Assembly: GCF_900109915.1 (NCBI RefSeq)
Contig: NZ_FOBU01000001.1
Coordinates: 1,246,764-1,310,763 of the forward strand
Reading direction: 5' to 3'
Source of the DNA: Luteibacter sp. UNCMF331Sha3.1
GTDB lineage: Bacteria; Pseudomonadota; Gammaproteobacteria; Xanthomonadales; Rhodanobacteraceae
Length of the DNA: 64,000 bases
The notes beneath the pieces are model-generated. The model had not been told where the DNA came from, searched no databases, and worked only from the letters and a program-made list of their open reading frames with translations. The position numbers and the translations under genes are program-made. Position 1 is the stretch's first letter. Every line of letters begins with the position of its first letter. Below are positions 1 to 8,950 of the stretch, piece by piece.

Positions 1-1
1 G

Positions 2-1003
2 CTGACGCTGATCGCGTTAGCCGCCCTGCTCGGCAGCGGACGCGCGCACGCCCTGACCAATTGCAGCATCACCGGCATCACCACCGTCGCGTTCGGACCC
101 GTGAACCCTACCGACGGTCTCGTCGACGGTTCCGCCACCATCGACTACAGCTGCACCTATACCGGCGGCCTGCTGGGCGGCCTCTATGGCGTATACCTTA
201 CCGGCTGCATCGGCCTCGCACCCGACGACCAGGGCAGCGTCTCGCCGCGCACCCTGCTCAACGCCAACAACGACCGCCTGCGCTACGACCTGTACAAGGA
301 CTCGCAGCGGACCAGCGTGTGGGGGCCGATCGGCAACGCGACGTACACGCCGTTCACCTTCCAGCTGTCGTTCACCATCCTTTCCAGTCCACAGACACGG
401 ACGGGCTCGGCGACGATCTACGGACGCGTGCCCGCCGGACAGACGACGCTTTCCGCCGGCGCCTACAGCGGCACGCTCACGGGGGGCACCAGCGCGAACG
501 GGATCGCTTACCGCTACACCGAGGCGCTGCTCGCGCTCGGCACGTTTCCGGCCTCGTGCCAGACCGGCGGCGGTGGCGGCGGTGCGCTCGCCGGACCGGC
601 CTCGACCGTGACCGCCACGGTGTCGAAGCTCTGCACGATCGCGACGGCGACGGAGCTGAACTTCGGCAGCGTGTCGGGATTGCTGCGCACCAACAGCGAC
701 CAGACGTCGCTGCTACGACTGACCTGCACCCATCGCACGGCCTACCAGGTGGGCCTCGACAATGGGCAGAACGCGTCCGGCGGGGTGAGACGCATGACCT
801 CGGGCACCGGATTCGTCGCGTACGAGCTGTACCGCGACAGCCAGCGGACACAGCGCTGGGGCAACACGCTCGACACCGACACGGCGGCGGGCTCCGGCTC
901 GGGCAGCGAGCAGACACTGACGGTGTACGGCCGCGTTCCCATGCAGTCCGCGGCGCGCGCCGGGGATTACAGCGATGTGGTCACGGTCACTGTCACGTAT
1001 TGA
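2..1003 (+). CDS. Spore coat U domain protein, Csu-type pilus tip adhesin (CsuE-like), 5' partial
   Basis: The reading frame is open from base 2 and its start lies off the window. The first visible residues (LTLIALAALLGSGRAHA) are the hydrophobic core and cleavage region of a signal peptide. Two spore-coat-protein-U (SCPU) domains follow, roughly window residues 18-185 and 200-333. They share the motifs Y(D/E)LY(K/R)DSQRT and TVYGRVP and have paired cysteines. They are separated by a Gly-rich linker. Known family: SCPU proteins build archaic chaperone-usher (Csu) pili, and a two-domain protein of about 340 residues matches the tip subunit CsuE, normally last in the csu operon. Usher and chaperone genes would then lie just upstream, outside the window. 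The family call is secure; the tip-subunit role is inferred from the two-domain length. Confidence 0.85.
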   Translation: MTLIALAALLGSGRAHALTNCSITGITTVAFGPVNPTDGLVDGSATIDYSCTYTGGLLGGLYGVYLTGCIGLAPDDQGSVSPRTLLNANNDRLRYDLYKDSQRTSVWGPIGNATYTPFTFQLSFTILSSPQTRTGSATIYGRVPAGQTTLSAGAYSGTLTGGTSANGIAYRYTEALLALGTFPASCQTGGGGGGALAGPASTVTATVSKLCTIATATELNFGSVSGLLRTNSDQTSLLRLTCTHRTAYQVGLDNGQNASGGVRRMTSGTGFVAYELYRDSQRTQRWGNTLDTDTAAGSGSGSEQTLTVYGRVPMQSAARAGDYSDVVTVTVTY

Positions 1004-1013
1004 TTCCGGCGTA

Positions 1014-3212
1014 TCAGAACGTGATCGCGACACCGGCCTGCGCGGTCAGCCCTTCCTCGCCGCCCCGCCCCGTGCGCAGTCGCCGCGATACGACGACGTG
1101 CGCCGAGGTATGCGACCACAGTTCGGCCCGTGTACCGGCTTCCGCCGTCCACGCGCCCGCTGCCGTACCGGTCGGGAAGCGTTCGCCGCCCACCGTCGCG
1201 CGCGCACCCGCATCGCGGGCGGCGTCGTAGCGCGCTTCCAGGAACGGCGTCCACGTGGAGAGCACCCGGCCCTCGGGCCGATAGGGCAGCGAGAGTCGCG
1301 CTCCCACACGGCCACCCAGACGCTCCGCGCGCGTGGCGCCGATGCGGATCGTGTCGCGATCGACCGCACCGTTGAGGCGAAGCCGCTGCCACGTCGCGCC
1401 GACACGCGGCTCCAGGATCAGGCGAGTGCCGGGCTGCCACGGATACGCCGCCGACAGCGTGGCCAGTGTCCCGTTGGCCCGATGGCGTGACAGCGTTTCG
1501 CCGCGTGCCGGGGACGCCACCGACGCACGGTAATGCGTCATGCCGTAGCTCGCCGAGGCACGCCAGCCACCGTCGGTGACGACGCCCGCCAGCAGCGCGA
1601 CGCCGCGTGCGTCGAGTCGCATGCTCGCCGGACCGTCGACATCCTTCGGCACGACATGCGAGGTACCGAGGGTCACGACGGCACCGACACGCAGCCAGGC
1701 ACGGCCGGACCGCTTCGCGATCGCGTCGCCACCGAACTGGAGTCCGCGATCGCGACGCCGGTAAGCGATGCCGAATTCGTCGAAGGACAGCGTGCTTCGA
1801 TACGCCACGTCGGCACCGAACGCCTGCACGCGCAACGACGGCTCGCGCGGCGCGTCGTACGCGGCACGCTCCAGCGCGTCGGCGCTCGTCTGCGCATAAC
1901 CGAGCACGGCGTGCGCCATCGCGAGATACGCAGGCACCTGCGGCGCAAGAGCGTTGCGTGTGCGTCGCCCGACGCTCCGGGTCGCGGGATGCGCACGCAG
2001 CCCACGTTCGTCGACGCGAGCGCTCTGCAGCCGGAAATCCCAGAAGCCACCTTCACCATCGACCAGGCGTTGTGCCGGATCCGATACGTCGGGCGCGAAG
2101 CCGTTCAGTTCGTAACGCCACGGACCGACCACGACATGATCGCCGGCGAGCACGAACGTGTCCGGTGCCGCGTTGCCGCCGACCTGCACGATGCTGATGC
2201 CATCGGCGGCGCCGTTGGCCGCCCGGCGCCCCGCGGTGGACGCACCGGCGCCGCCGGCGTTCTCGACGTGCACCACGGTGCGACCCGATGCGTCGCCGCT
2301 CACCAGCAGGCGATCGGTCGCCTGCTTGCGCAGGGGACCGCCACCGTCGAGGCGCGTATGCAGCAGCACCGTCGACTCCCCCTCGCCCGACCACGTGCGG
2401 GCACGCAGCGTCGCGAACGCGTTGTCGCGACGTGCGAATACGACACGGCTGGCGTCACGCAGCGCGATCGCGTCCACCTGGCTGTTCCCTTCCACGACCC
2501 AGTCCGAGCGCTCCAGACGGACGGATGAAAGTCGCTGCGCGGCACCCTGCCAATGACTGCGCACCAGCGTGACGTCGAGCACGCCGGCCGCGTCGCGCGC
2601 CATGTCGCCGACGAGCCGGCTGTCGCTGGCGTCGAGGCGCAAACCGGATTCACCCGATACGACACGACCGCTGAGCGAACTCGACGCCACGGCGACGGTG
2701 GCGGCGCCGCCACCGCGGACACGCGTGTCGATCGCGTACCCGTCGTGCGGCGCCCGTACCGCGGAGTCGCTCAGCGTCGCGCGGCTCGTGCCGTCGAGCG
2801 TCAGGCCCGCACCGAGCGAGGCCACCGTGACGTCGGTGCGTTCGAGCGCGATGGACGCGCCATGCTGCGCGTGGAGACCGACGCCCGAAGGAGCCCGCGC
2901 GGCCACGCGACTGTCGATCAGCGAGATATCGCCACCATCCAGGACGGCCACGCCGTACGCCCTTCGATTCGGGGTGCTTTCGCCATCGTTGACGATCGTG
3001 ACGTGGTCGGCGTCGACCGTCGCCCGGGCACCCACGCGTAGCGCGACGGCCGAGGCGGCCGACGTGCCGACGACGTCGCCGGGATCGAGCTGCACGGCCT
3101 CGCGGGCGTCGACCACCAGCCCGCGGTCGAACCGCGTCGCCTGCGCGGACGCGGCGCAGGCACCCAACACGGCGCACGCGAGTGCGCGGCGCCCGAACGA
3201 ACGTGTTCCCAT
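1014..3212 (-). CDS. Autotransporter (type Va secreted) with C-terminal beta-barrel
   Basis: The product is about 732 residues. It starts MGTRSFGRR, then a hydrophobic stretch ending ASAQA, a good signal peptide. The start at 3212 is chosen over an in-frame ATG 24 nt upstream because GGGAAGG sits 5 nt before it. Residues about 25-420 are a beta-helix-like passenger of short repeats rich in V, D, S and G (for example repeated VALRVGARATVDADHV-type strands). Residues about 450-732 form an autotransporter beta-barrel ending in AGVAITF, with the terminal aromatic residue expected for Bam recognition. It is convergent with the pilus gene, 10 nt away. No protease or adhesin active site was recognised, so the passenger's function is unknown. 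Confidence 0.85.
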   Translation of the reverse strand: MGTRSFGRRALACAVLGACAASAQATRFDRGLVVDAREAVQLDPGDVVGTSAASAVALRVGARATVDADHVTIVNDGESTPNRRAYGVAVLDGGDISLIDSRVAARAPSGVGLHAQHGASIALERTDVTVASLGAGLTLDGTSRATLSDSAVRAPHDGYAIDTRVRGGGAATVAVASSSLSGRVVSGESGLRLDASDSRLVGDMARDAAGVLDVTLVRSHWQGAAQRLSSVRLERSDWVVEGNSQVDAIALRDASRVVFARRDNAFATLRARTWSGEGESTVLLHTRLDGGGPLRKQATDRLLVSGDASGRTVVHVENAGGAGASTAGRRAANGAADGISIVQVGGNAAPDTFVLAGDHVVVGPWRYELNGFAPDVSDPAQRLVDGEGGFWDFRLQSARVDERGLRAHPATRSVGRRTRNALAPQVPAYLAMAHAVLGYAQTSADALERAAYDAPREPSLRVQAFGADVAYRSTLSFDEFGIAYRRRDRGLQFGGDAIAKRSGRAWLRVGAVVTLGTSHVVPKDVDGPASMRLDARGVALLAGVVTDGGWRASASYGMTHYRASVASPARGETLSRHRANGTLATLSAAYPWQPGTRLILEPRVGATWQRLRLNGAVDRDTIRIGATRAERLGGRVGARLSLPYRPEGRVLSTWTPFLEARYDAARDAGARATVGGERFPTGTAAGAWTAEAGTRAELWSHTSAHVVVSRRLRTGRGGEEGLTAQAGVAITF

Positions 3213-3317
3213 GCTGCCTTCCCAGTGTCGCGACAAGGCGAAGCACGTTAGTCGCGGCAGGAAACGCCGTATGTCGGTGCGAGACGCAAGCCGCGTGGGC
3301 GGCTGCCCTGAAGGAAT

Positions 3318-4373
3318 TCAGTCGGGGTCGCGGGACCAGTCGCCGCGCCGTGGCTTCGCCGCGTGCTTCGGGCCCGCCTTGCGCTTGAGGCGTGCCTCCA
3401 GCGTCGCGGCCTGTTCTTCGCGCTCGTCGTGCAGCTTGAGGAAGTTGCGCCAGCGCTGCGGCGACAGTTCGCCCGACGCGAGCGCGGCCTGGATCGCGCA
3501 GCCCGGCTCGTTGCCGTGGCTGCAATCCGCGAAGCGGCATTGCGCGGCGAGCGCTTCGATGTCCGCGAACAGATCGAGGTTCTCTTCCCCGGTGAGCTTC
3601 AGCTCGCGCATGCCCGGCGTGTCGATCAGACAGCCGCCGGTGGGCAGGCTGAGCAGGGCACGATGCGTGGTGGTGTGACGGCCACGGCTGTCGTTCGTGC
3701 GCACCGCGCCTGTCGCCATGCGCTCCTCGCCCAGCAGCGTGTTGGTGAGCGTGGACTTGCCCGCGCCCGACGACCCGACGAGTACGGCGCTCATGCCCGG
3801 ACCCAGGTACGGCGCGAGCAACGACACCGTGGCGGGATCCTTCGCGTTGATCGCATGCACCGCCGCGTCCGCGGGCAGGCGCGCGACCAGCGCGTCGAGC
3901 GCCGCCGGCACGTCGACACCGGTGTCGGCCTTGCTCAGGAGCACGACCGGGCGGGCGCCGGAGCCTTCCACCAGCGTGAGGTAGCGCTCGATGCGGGACG
4001 GATTGAAGTCGCCGTCGAGCCCCGTCAGCACGATCACGAAATCGATGTTCGTCGCGATGATCTGACGCTCGTAGCGCTCGCCTGCCGCCGCCCGCGTGAG
4101 CACGGATCGCCGCGTCAGCACCTCTTCGATCACCGGATGGCTGGCGTGGTCGAGCAGGACGAAGTCGCCGACGGCGGGCCGCAGCGAGGGATCGAGCCCG
4201 CGTTTGAGGAAGGCGCCAGCGGGCTGCGCGTTGAACGCGACCGACCCGTCATGGACCTCGTAGCCCGCACGATGCTGCGCCACCACGCGTGCCAGTCGGC
4301 GTGGATCGTCCGGCAGGGAGGGCTCTCGCCAGCCGATGCGGCGCAGTCGCGCCAGGTCCGGTGTGTCGGTCAT
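3318..4373 (-). CDS. rsgA: Ribosome small subunit-dependent GTPase A
   Basis: This 351-residue protein is a circularly permuted GTPase that assists late maturation of the 30S ribosomal subunit. Visible features in order are an N-terminal OB-fold region, the G4-type motif SKADTG, then P-loop GSSGAGKS and G3 DTPGMREL. G4 preceding G1 is the diagnostic permutation. A C-terminal zinc-binding segment CRFADCSHGNEPGC follows. The tail is basic (RLKRKAGPKHAAKPRRG). The start at MTDTPDLARL is preferred because longer in-frame versions add Pro/Arg-rich sequence that overlaps the upstream region of the divergent aminotransferase gene. Confidence 0.95.
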   Translation of the reverse strand: MTDTPDLARLRRIGWREPSLPDDPRRLARVVAQHRAGYEVHDGSVAFNAQPAGAFLKRGLDPSLRPAVGDFVLLDHASHPVIEEVLTRRSVLTRAAAGERYERQIIATNIDFVIVLTGLDGDFNPSRIERYLTLVEGSGARPVVLLSKADTGVDVPAALDALVARLPADAAVHAINAKDPATVSLLAPYLGPGMSAVLVGSSGAGKSTLTNTLLGEERMATGAVRTNDSRGRHTTTHRALLSLPTGGCLIDTPGMRELKLTGEENLDLFADIEALAAQCRFADCSHGNEPGCAIQAALASGELSPQRWRNFLKLHDEREEQAATLEARLKRKAGPKHAAKPRRGDWSRDPD

Positions 4374-4491
4374 GGCCGCGATTATGCCCGCTCCAGGGCC
4401 GTTTGCCGCCTCGCGGCGTTCCGGAGACGCTGTTAGGATCGGATCGCGACCGCCGGGAAAGGGCCTGGCGGCGTGTGCCGGAAGTCCCGAC

Positions 4492-5736
4492 GTGTCCTCG
4501 ATCAAGCCCAGCGCGCACCTGGCGGAAGTGCGCTACGAAATCCGCGGCGCCCTGACCCGGCGCGCACGCGACATGGAAGCCGCCGGCCAGGCGATCATCA
4601 AACTGAACATCGGTAACCCGGGTCGCTACGGGTTCACGACGCCGCCGCATCTTCGCGAGGCCATCGGCGCGCACCTCGTGGACAGCGAGGCCTATGGGCA
4701 CGAACAGGGTCTTGAAGAGGCCCGCGAAGCGATCGTCGGTCAGCAGCGCGCCCGTGGCGCGACGGGCGTCGACGTCGAGCGCGTGTTCATCGGCAACGGC
4801 GTCAGCGAGCTGATCGACATCTCGTTGCGCGCGCTGCTGCAGCCGGGCGACGAGGTGCTGCTGCCCAGCCCCGACTACCCGCTGTGGAGTGCCGCGACGA
4901 TCCTCAACGACGGCAGCCCCCGGTACTACCGCTGCCTCGCCGAGAACGGTCACCTCCCCGACCCCGACGAGATCGACGCGCTGGTAGGCCCGCGCACGCG
5001 CGCGCTCGTGCTGATCAATCCGAACAATCCCACGGGCGCGGTCTATCCGAGGGCCCTGCTCGAACGCATCGTCGACGTGGCGCGCAAGCACGGCCTGCTG
5101 CTGCTCTGCGACGAGATCTACGACGAGATCCTCTACGACGGCACGCCGTTCCAGCCGCTCGCCGCCATCGCCGGCGACCATCCGTGCATGAGCTTCGGTG
5201 GTCTCTCGAAGGTGCATCGCGCGTGCGGTTACCGCGTCGGCTGGATGAGCCTCTCCGGCGATACGGCACGCACCGCCGAGTACCGCGACGCGTTGCAGCT
5301 GCTCGCCGCCCTGCGCCTGTGCGCTAACGTCACCGCGCAGTGGGCCGTGCGACCCGCGCTGCTCGACAAACCCACCATCGGCAGCCTCACCGCCCCCGGT
5401 GGCCGCCTGCACGAAGCCCGCCGGGTCGTGCTCGAACACGTCGCGGCCAGCCCGTTCCTCGATGTCGTCGCACCCGGCGGCGCGATCTATGCCTTCCCGC
5501 ACGTGCGGGCCGATGCCATCCCGCACTTCGACGACACCGCGTTCGCGCTCCGCCTGCTGGAAGAGGAAAACGTGCTCGTCGTGCCGGGCACCAGCTTCAA
5601 CCTGTCCGCTAGCCGGCACCTGCGCCTCACGTTGCTGCCCGAGCCGTCGCAGCTCGCGGAAGTATTCGTGCGCATCGACCGCGTGCTCACGCGCATGGCC
5701 GCCGAATCCGCGCCGACCGCGAGCGCGGTCGCCTGA
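4492..5736 (+). CDS. alaA: PLP-dependent aminotransferase, AlaA-like (alanine/valine transaminase family)
   Basis: A class I/II fold-type I aminotransferase of about 414 residues. Diagnostic segments are VRYEIRGALTRRA, KLNIGNPGRYGF, IGNGVSELI, PSPDYPLW, INPNNPTGAVYPR and the PLP-lysine region SFGGLSKVHRACGYRVGW. These track E. coli AlaA (YfbQ), which makes alanine from pyruvate using glutamate. The start is uncertain. I chose GTG at 4492, giving V(M)SSIKPSAHL, because AlaA proteins begin just before this segment. The frame stays open upstream to 4336 with non-conserved residues. The stop overlaps the next gene's ATG by one base (TGATG), suggesting translational coupling. Confidence 0.9.
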   Translation: MSSIKPSAHLAEVRYEIRGALTRRARDMEAAGQAIIKLNIGNPGRYGFTTPPHLREAIGAHLVDSEAYGHEQGLEEAREAIVGQQRARGATGVDVERVFIGNGVSELIDISLRALLQPGDEVLLPSPDYPLWSAATILNDGSPRYYRCLAENGHLPDPDEIDALVGPRTRALVLINPNNPTGAVYPRALLERIVDVARKHGLLLLCDEIYDEILYDGTPFQPLAAIAGDHPCMSFGGLSKVHRACGYRVGWMSLSGDTARTAEYRDALQLLAALRLCANVTAQWAVRPALLDKPTIGSLTAPGGRLHEARRVVLEHVAASPFLDVVAPGGAIYAFPHVRADAIPHFDDTAFALRLLEEENVLVVPGTSFNLSASRHLRLTLLPEPSQLAEVFVRIDRVLTRMAAESAPTASAVA

Positions 5737-6350
5737 TGGGTCGGGCGGCGTTCCTCGCGCTCGGCGACTCGTACACCATCGGCGAAGGCGTTCCCGAGGA
5801 GGGCCGCTGGCCGGTCCAGCTCGCGGCCCGGTTGCGCGAGCGCGGCATCGATGTCGACGCGCCGCGTATCGTGGCGACCACGGGTTGGACGACGGACGAG
5901 CTCTCGGCGGCGATCGACGGCGCCGGCCTCCACGGTCGATGGGGTCTCGTCACGCTGCTGATCGGCGTGAACAACCAGTACCGCGGCCGACCGGCGAGCG
6001 AATACCGCACGCAGTTCCTCGCACTGCTGGAACGCGCGACCGCCTTCGCCGGCGACGCGCGACGTGTGGTCGTCGTATCGATTCCCGACTGGGGCGTCAC
6101 CGCGTTCGCGGAAGGTCGCGACCGGGCGACCATCGCGAGCGAGATCGACACCTTCAACGCGATCGCCCGCGACGAAACGCTGCGCATGCATGCGCGTTGG
6201 GTGGACGTCACGCCGGCATCGCGCCGCGCGGGCGCGGCGCCCGGCATGCTGGTCGACGACGGCCTGCACCCGTCGGCCGCGCAGTACGCGACCTGGGTCG
6301 AGGCGATCCTGCCCGAGGCCCAGGCGGCGCTGCGCGAACTGCGCGCCTAA
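5736..6350 (+). CDS. SGNH/GDSL-family hydrolase (probable cytoplasmic esterase/lysophospholipase)
   Basis: A 204-residue protein with the GDSL block I motif FLALGDSYTIGEGV at its N-terminus (nucleophile Ser in GDSY). A block III GVNNQYRG follows (oxyanion Asn), and a C-terminal block V DDGLHPSAAQYA supplies the catalytic Asp and His. No signal peptide is visible, so it is probably cytoplasmic. It overlaps the upstream aminotransferase by one nucleotide and is likely co-translated with it. The substrate cannot be told from sequence. Confidence 0.88.
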   Translation: MGRAAFLALGDSYTIGEGVPEEGRWPVQLAARLRERGIDVDAPRIVATTGWTTDELSAAIDGAGLHGRWGLVTLLIGVNNQYRGRPASEYRTQFLALLERATAFAGDARRVVVVSIPDWGVTAFAEGRDRATIASEIDTFNAIARDETLRMHARWVDVTPASRRAGAAPGMLVDDGLHPSAAQYATWVEAILPEAQAALRELRA

Positions 6351-6351
6351 G

Positions 6352-6417
6352 GGGGAGCCCGCCTGCTGTCGATGGAAGCTTGCGGCGAGCACCCATCGCG
6401 GCCGAGGCCGCTCCCAC
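6352..6417. repeat. REP-like imperfect inverted repeat
   Basis: The segment opens with GGGAGCCCGCCTGCTGTCGATGG and closes with the inverse-type arm CCCATCGCGGCC...GCTCCCAC, forming an imperfect hairpin. The GGGAGC/GCTCCCAC ends match the arms at 34300-34368 and resemble the GTGGGAGC repetitive extragenic palindromes known from Pseudomonas and xanthomonads. It sits directly after the esterase stop codon. Confidence 0.6.
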
Positions 6418-6531
6418 ATGAGCTCTCCTGGCAAGGCGGCCCGCTGCCACACGGCTGCAACCTTGCCGCCACCGCACGGTTACCTGTCGCCCCGAGACTG
6501 GGCACCCGGGACAACCCCGGGAACCGATGCC

Positions 6532-7404
6532 ATGGCGAAGCTCACCTGCCGCAGCGCCTTCATCTCCGACGTGCACCTCGGCACGCCCGACTGCAAGGCG
6601 GCCTACCTGCTCGACTTCCTCCGCCAGGTGGACTGCGAGCGTCTCTATCTCGTCGGCGACATCGTCGACCTCGAGGCCCTGGCCAGGCGCCACTGGTGGC
6701 ACCCCGACCATAGCGCGGTGATCGCCGAGCTGTTCGCGATCGCGGCGCGCGGCGTCGAGGTCATCTACATCCCGGGCAACCACGATTTCTCCATGCGCGG
6801 CCTCGCCGGGACGACACTGGCCGGCATCCGCGTGGAACTCGACGCCATCCACGAAGGCGCCGACGGCCGCCGCTACCGGGTAAGCCACGGCGACGAATTC
6901 GACCCCGAACACGTCGGCCGACGCTGGATCGCGTGGCTGGGCGACACGCTGCACCGCTTCATCTGCTGGGCCAACCGCCGCGTCCACGCGGTGCGCCTGC
7001 GGCTGGAACTGCCCTACCTGCCCCTGTCGATCATCCTGAAGTCGCATGTGGGCGCGGCGCTGGAATACATCCGTGGCTACGAAAAGCGCGTGGCGGACGA
7101 CGCGCGCGAACGCGGGCTCGACGGGCACATCTGCGGCCACATCCACTTCGGCCATATCCGTCCGATGGACGGCATCCTCTACCTGAACGACGGCGACTGG
7201 GTCGAGCACTGCACGGCGCTCGTGGAAGACTTCACGGGCGCCATGGAGCTGATCCACTGGACCGAGCGGGTCACGCCGCTGGGTCGCGCCAGCCGCGAGA
7301 CGGTGCTGCCGTCGCCCGAAGCGGTCCTCGGCTTCGCCCCTCTCGCCGACTGCCGGGCCGATCTGTCCGCCCTGCGGGGCGCCGGAGTGTCGATAGCGGG
7401 TTGA
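6532..7404 (+). CDS. UDP-2,3-diacylglucosamine diphosphatase family metallophosphoesterase (LpxH/LpxH2-like)
   Basis: A 290-residue calcineurin-like phosphoesterase. The metal-binding motifs appear in order: SDVHLG (D-x-H), GDIVDLE, GNHDF, SHGDEFD and GHIHFGH. The LpxH family removes UMP from UDP-2,3-diacylglucosamine in lipid A synthesis at the inner face of the membrane. This protein is longer than E. coli LpxH (about 240 residues) and matches the longer LpxH2-type relatives, so another cytoplasmic phosphoesterase role remains possible. Start at ATG 6532 (MAKLTCRSAFISDVH) places the first motif 13 residues in, as usual; the long upstream open frame is not conserved-looking. Confidence 0.82.
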   Translation: MAKLTCRSAFISDVHLGTPDCKAAYLLDFLRQVDCERLYLVGDIVDLEALARRHWWHPDHSAVIAELFAIAARGVEVIYIPGNHDFSMRGLAGTTLAGIRVELDAIHEGADGRRYRVSHGDEFDPEHVGRRWIAWLGDTLHRFICWANRRVHAVRLRLELPYLPLSIILKSHVGAALEYIRGYEKRVADDARERGLDGHICGHIHFGHIRPMDGILYLNDGDWVEHCTALVEDFTGAMELIHWTERVTPLGRASRETVLPSPEAVLGFAPLADCRADLSALRGAGVSIAG

Positions 7405-7475
7405 AAGTGACGGCCGGGGGGCCCATGTGCGATGGATGCCGGTAAAATGGCCCCTCTCTCTCCCGCGGTGACCCC

Positions 7476-8378
7476 ATGGCCCTCGATACACCCACGCGCG
7501 AGCGCATCGAAACCCTGCTCGGCCAGCACGACGTCGTGCTGTTCATGAAGGGAACGCGCCAGCAGCCGATGTGCGGTTTCTCCGCCGCGGCGATCAACAC
7601 CCTGAACGACGTGATCCCGGCTTACCACACGGTCAACGTGCTGGAAGATCCGGAGATCCGCGAGGGCATCAAGGAATTCGGCCAGTGGCCCACCATTCCG
7701 CAGCTCTACGTGAAGGGCGAACTGGTCGGCGGCTCGGACATCATCCGCCAGCTGTACACCAGCGGCGAGCTCTACACGATGTTCGGCCAGGCCGCGCCCG
7801 ACCGCACGCCGCCGGAAATCACGATCACCGAGAAGGCCGCCGAGGCCATCCGCGGCGGCATGGCGAATGCGCAGGGCATGGCGCTGCACCTCGAGATCGG
7901 CCCCGACCATAGCGCCGGCTTCCAGCTCGCGCCCGCCGGCGATCACGACATCGTCGTCGTGGCCAACGGCATCGAGGTGCATTTCGACCCGGGCAGCGCG
8001 GCACGCGCGAAGGGCATCGTGATCGACTGGGTGTCCACGGTGCAGGGCGAAGGCCTCAGCCTGAAGTTCCCGGGATCGATTGGCACGATGAACGTGCAGG
8101 ACCTGAAGGCACGCATCGACGCCGGCGACATCGTGGTGGTCGACAACCGCCCGGCGGCCAGCCGTGCGGAGCTCGCGCCGATCGCCGGCGCGCGCATCCT
8201 CGAGAACGAAGGCTTCGAAGCACTCGGACAGCTGCCGAAGGACACGCCGATCGCGTTCATCTGCAACTCCGGCGTTTCCAGCGTCGCCGACGCCAAACGT
8301 CTCGCGGCGCATGGCTTCACGGAGGTCTACAGCGTCGACGGCGGCATGCAGGCCTGGGCTCGCAAGATCGGCGAGTAA
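7476..8378 (+). CDS. grxD: Monothiol glutaredoxin fused to an IscA-like domain and a rhodanese domain
   Basis: A 300-residue three-part protein. Residues 1-106 are a Grx4-type monothiol glutaredoxin with active site CGFS at 33-36, plus the glutathione/Fe-S contacts WPTIPQLYVKGE and GGSD. Residues about 110-205 resemble an A-type iron-sulfur carrier (HesB/IscA: ITITEKAAEAIRGGM, LHLEIG, GLSLKFPG) but lack the usual cysteines. Residues about 207-300 are a rhodanese domain with the candidate catalytic Cys263 in FICNSGVSS. Grx4 proteins carry and deliver [2Fe-2S] clusters. The fusion suggests sulfur or persulfide handling coupled to cluster transfer, which is inference. A strong terminator follows 24 nt after the stop. 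Confidence 0.9.
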   Translation: MALDTPTRERIETLLGQHDVVLFMKGTRQQPMCGFSAAAINTLNDVIPAYHTVNVLEDPEIREGIKEFGQWPTIPQLYVKGELVGGSDIIRQLYTSGELYTMFGQAAPDRTPPEITITEKAAEAIRGGMANAQGMALHLEIGPDHSAGFQLAPAGDHDIVVVANGIEVHFDPGSAARAKGIVIDWVSTVQGEGLSLKFPGSIGTMNVQDLKARIDAGDIVVVDNRPAASRAELAPIAGARILENEGFEALGQLPKDTPIAFICNSGVSSVADAKRLAAHGFTEVYSVDGGMQAWARKIGE

Positions 8379-8950
8379 GCGACGCGACATGCTTCATAGC
8401 GAAACGGCGCCCTCGGGCGCCGTTTTTTTCGACCGTCCGAACGCCTTCGCATGTGGCCGGCACCGATCAGCACTCCGGACGTCGATGCTCTCGTCTTCTC
8501 ACTGTGACTCGTGCGCCGGTCCTGAGGGAACCAGAAGTACATGTCTTTTCCGCCATACAGCCATCGCACCCCCTGAAATCGCTGGATGTCGTTGAGAAGG
8601 ACACGGATCGCTTCGTGGATATCCATCTCCATGTCCTCGAGCGCACCCGTGCCGGAAAGCGGGCCGAGGCGTTCATCCGCATCCATGATCAGCGTCTCCG
8701 CCGCGACGTCGAAGCGCGCGCGGATGTGGATGGGCAGAGGATCCTCCTCGATGTAGGACCGACGGTTCGCGGCCTCGTTGGCCAGCGCCTCGATCCTTCG
8801 CTCGAGCGCTGTTCGCTCGGCCACGTCGATCACGCCCAGCGGCCGATCGTGTCCCGTCGCCACAGCAGTCCACGCCATGGCGCCCGTCAGCGCGAGAGCG
8901 GCGGCGATCACGCGCAGCCGCGCGGCCGCACACGTCTTCCTTCTTTGCAT
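8327..8950 (-). CDS. Hypothetical secreted protein (C-terminal extent doubtful)
   Basis: The frame begins MQRRKTCAAARLRVIAAALALTGAMA, a convincing signal peptide, and GGAGAA lies 7 nt before the ATG. Residues about 35-150 are mixed alpha/beta with ERRIEALANEAANRRSYI, FDVAAETLIMDADERL and RFQGVRWLYGGKDMYFWFPQ. No family was recognised. The last 50 or so residues are Arg-rich. They run antisense through the glutaredoxin terminator and into the 3' end of that gene, which looks unlike real protein; a true end near the FPQDRRT segment with an undetected frame change is possible. It follows cobS with a 167-bp gap on the same strand and may or may not belong to the cobalamin operon. Confidence 0.6.
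   Translation of the reverse strand: MQRRKTCAAARLRVIAAALALTGAMAWTAVATGHDRPLGVIDVAERTALERRIEALANEAANRRSYIEEDPLPIHIRARFDVAAETLIMDADERLGPLSGTGALEDMEMDIHEAIRVLLNDIQRFQGVRWLYGGKDMYFWFPQDRRTSHSEKTRASTSGVLIGAGHMRRRSDGRKKRRPRAPFRYEACRVAYSPILRAQACMPPSTL
8402..8429 (+). terminator. Rho-independent terminator of the glutaredoxin gene
   Basis: A perfect 10-bp stem (AACGGCGCCC / GGGCGCCGTT) is followed by a run of seven T. It lies 24 nt past the glutaredoxin stop codon. Confidence 0.9.
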
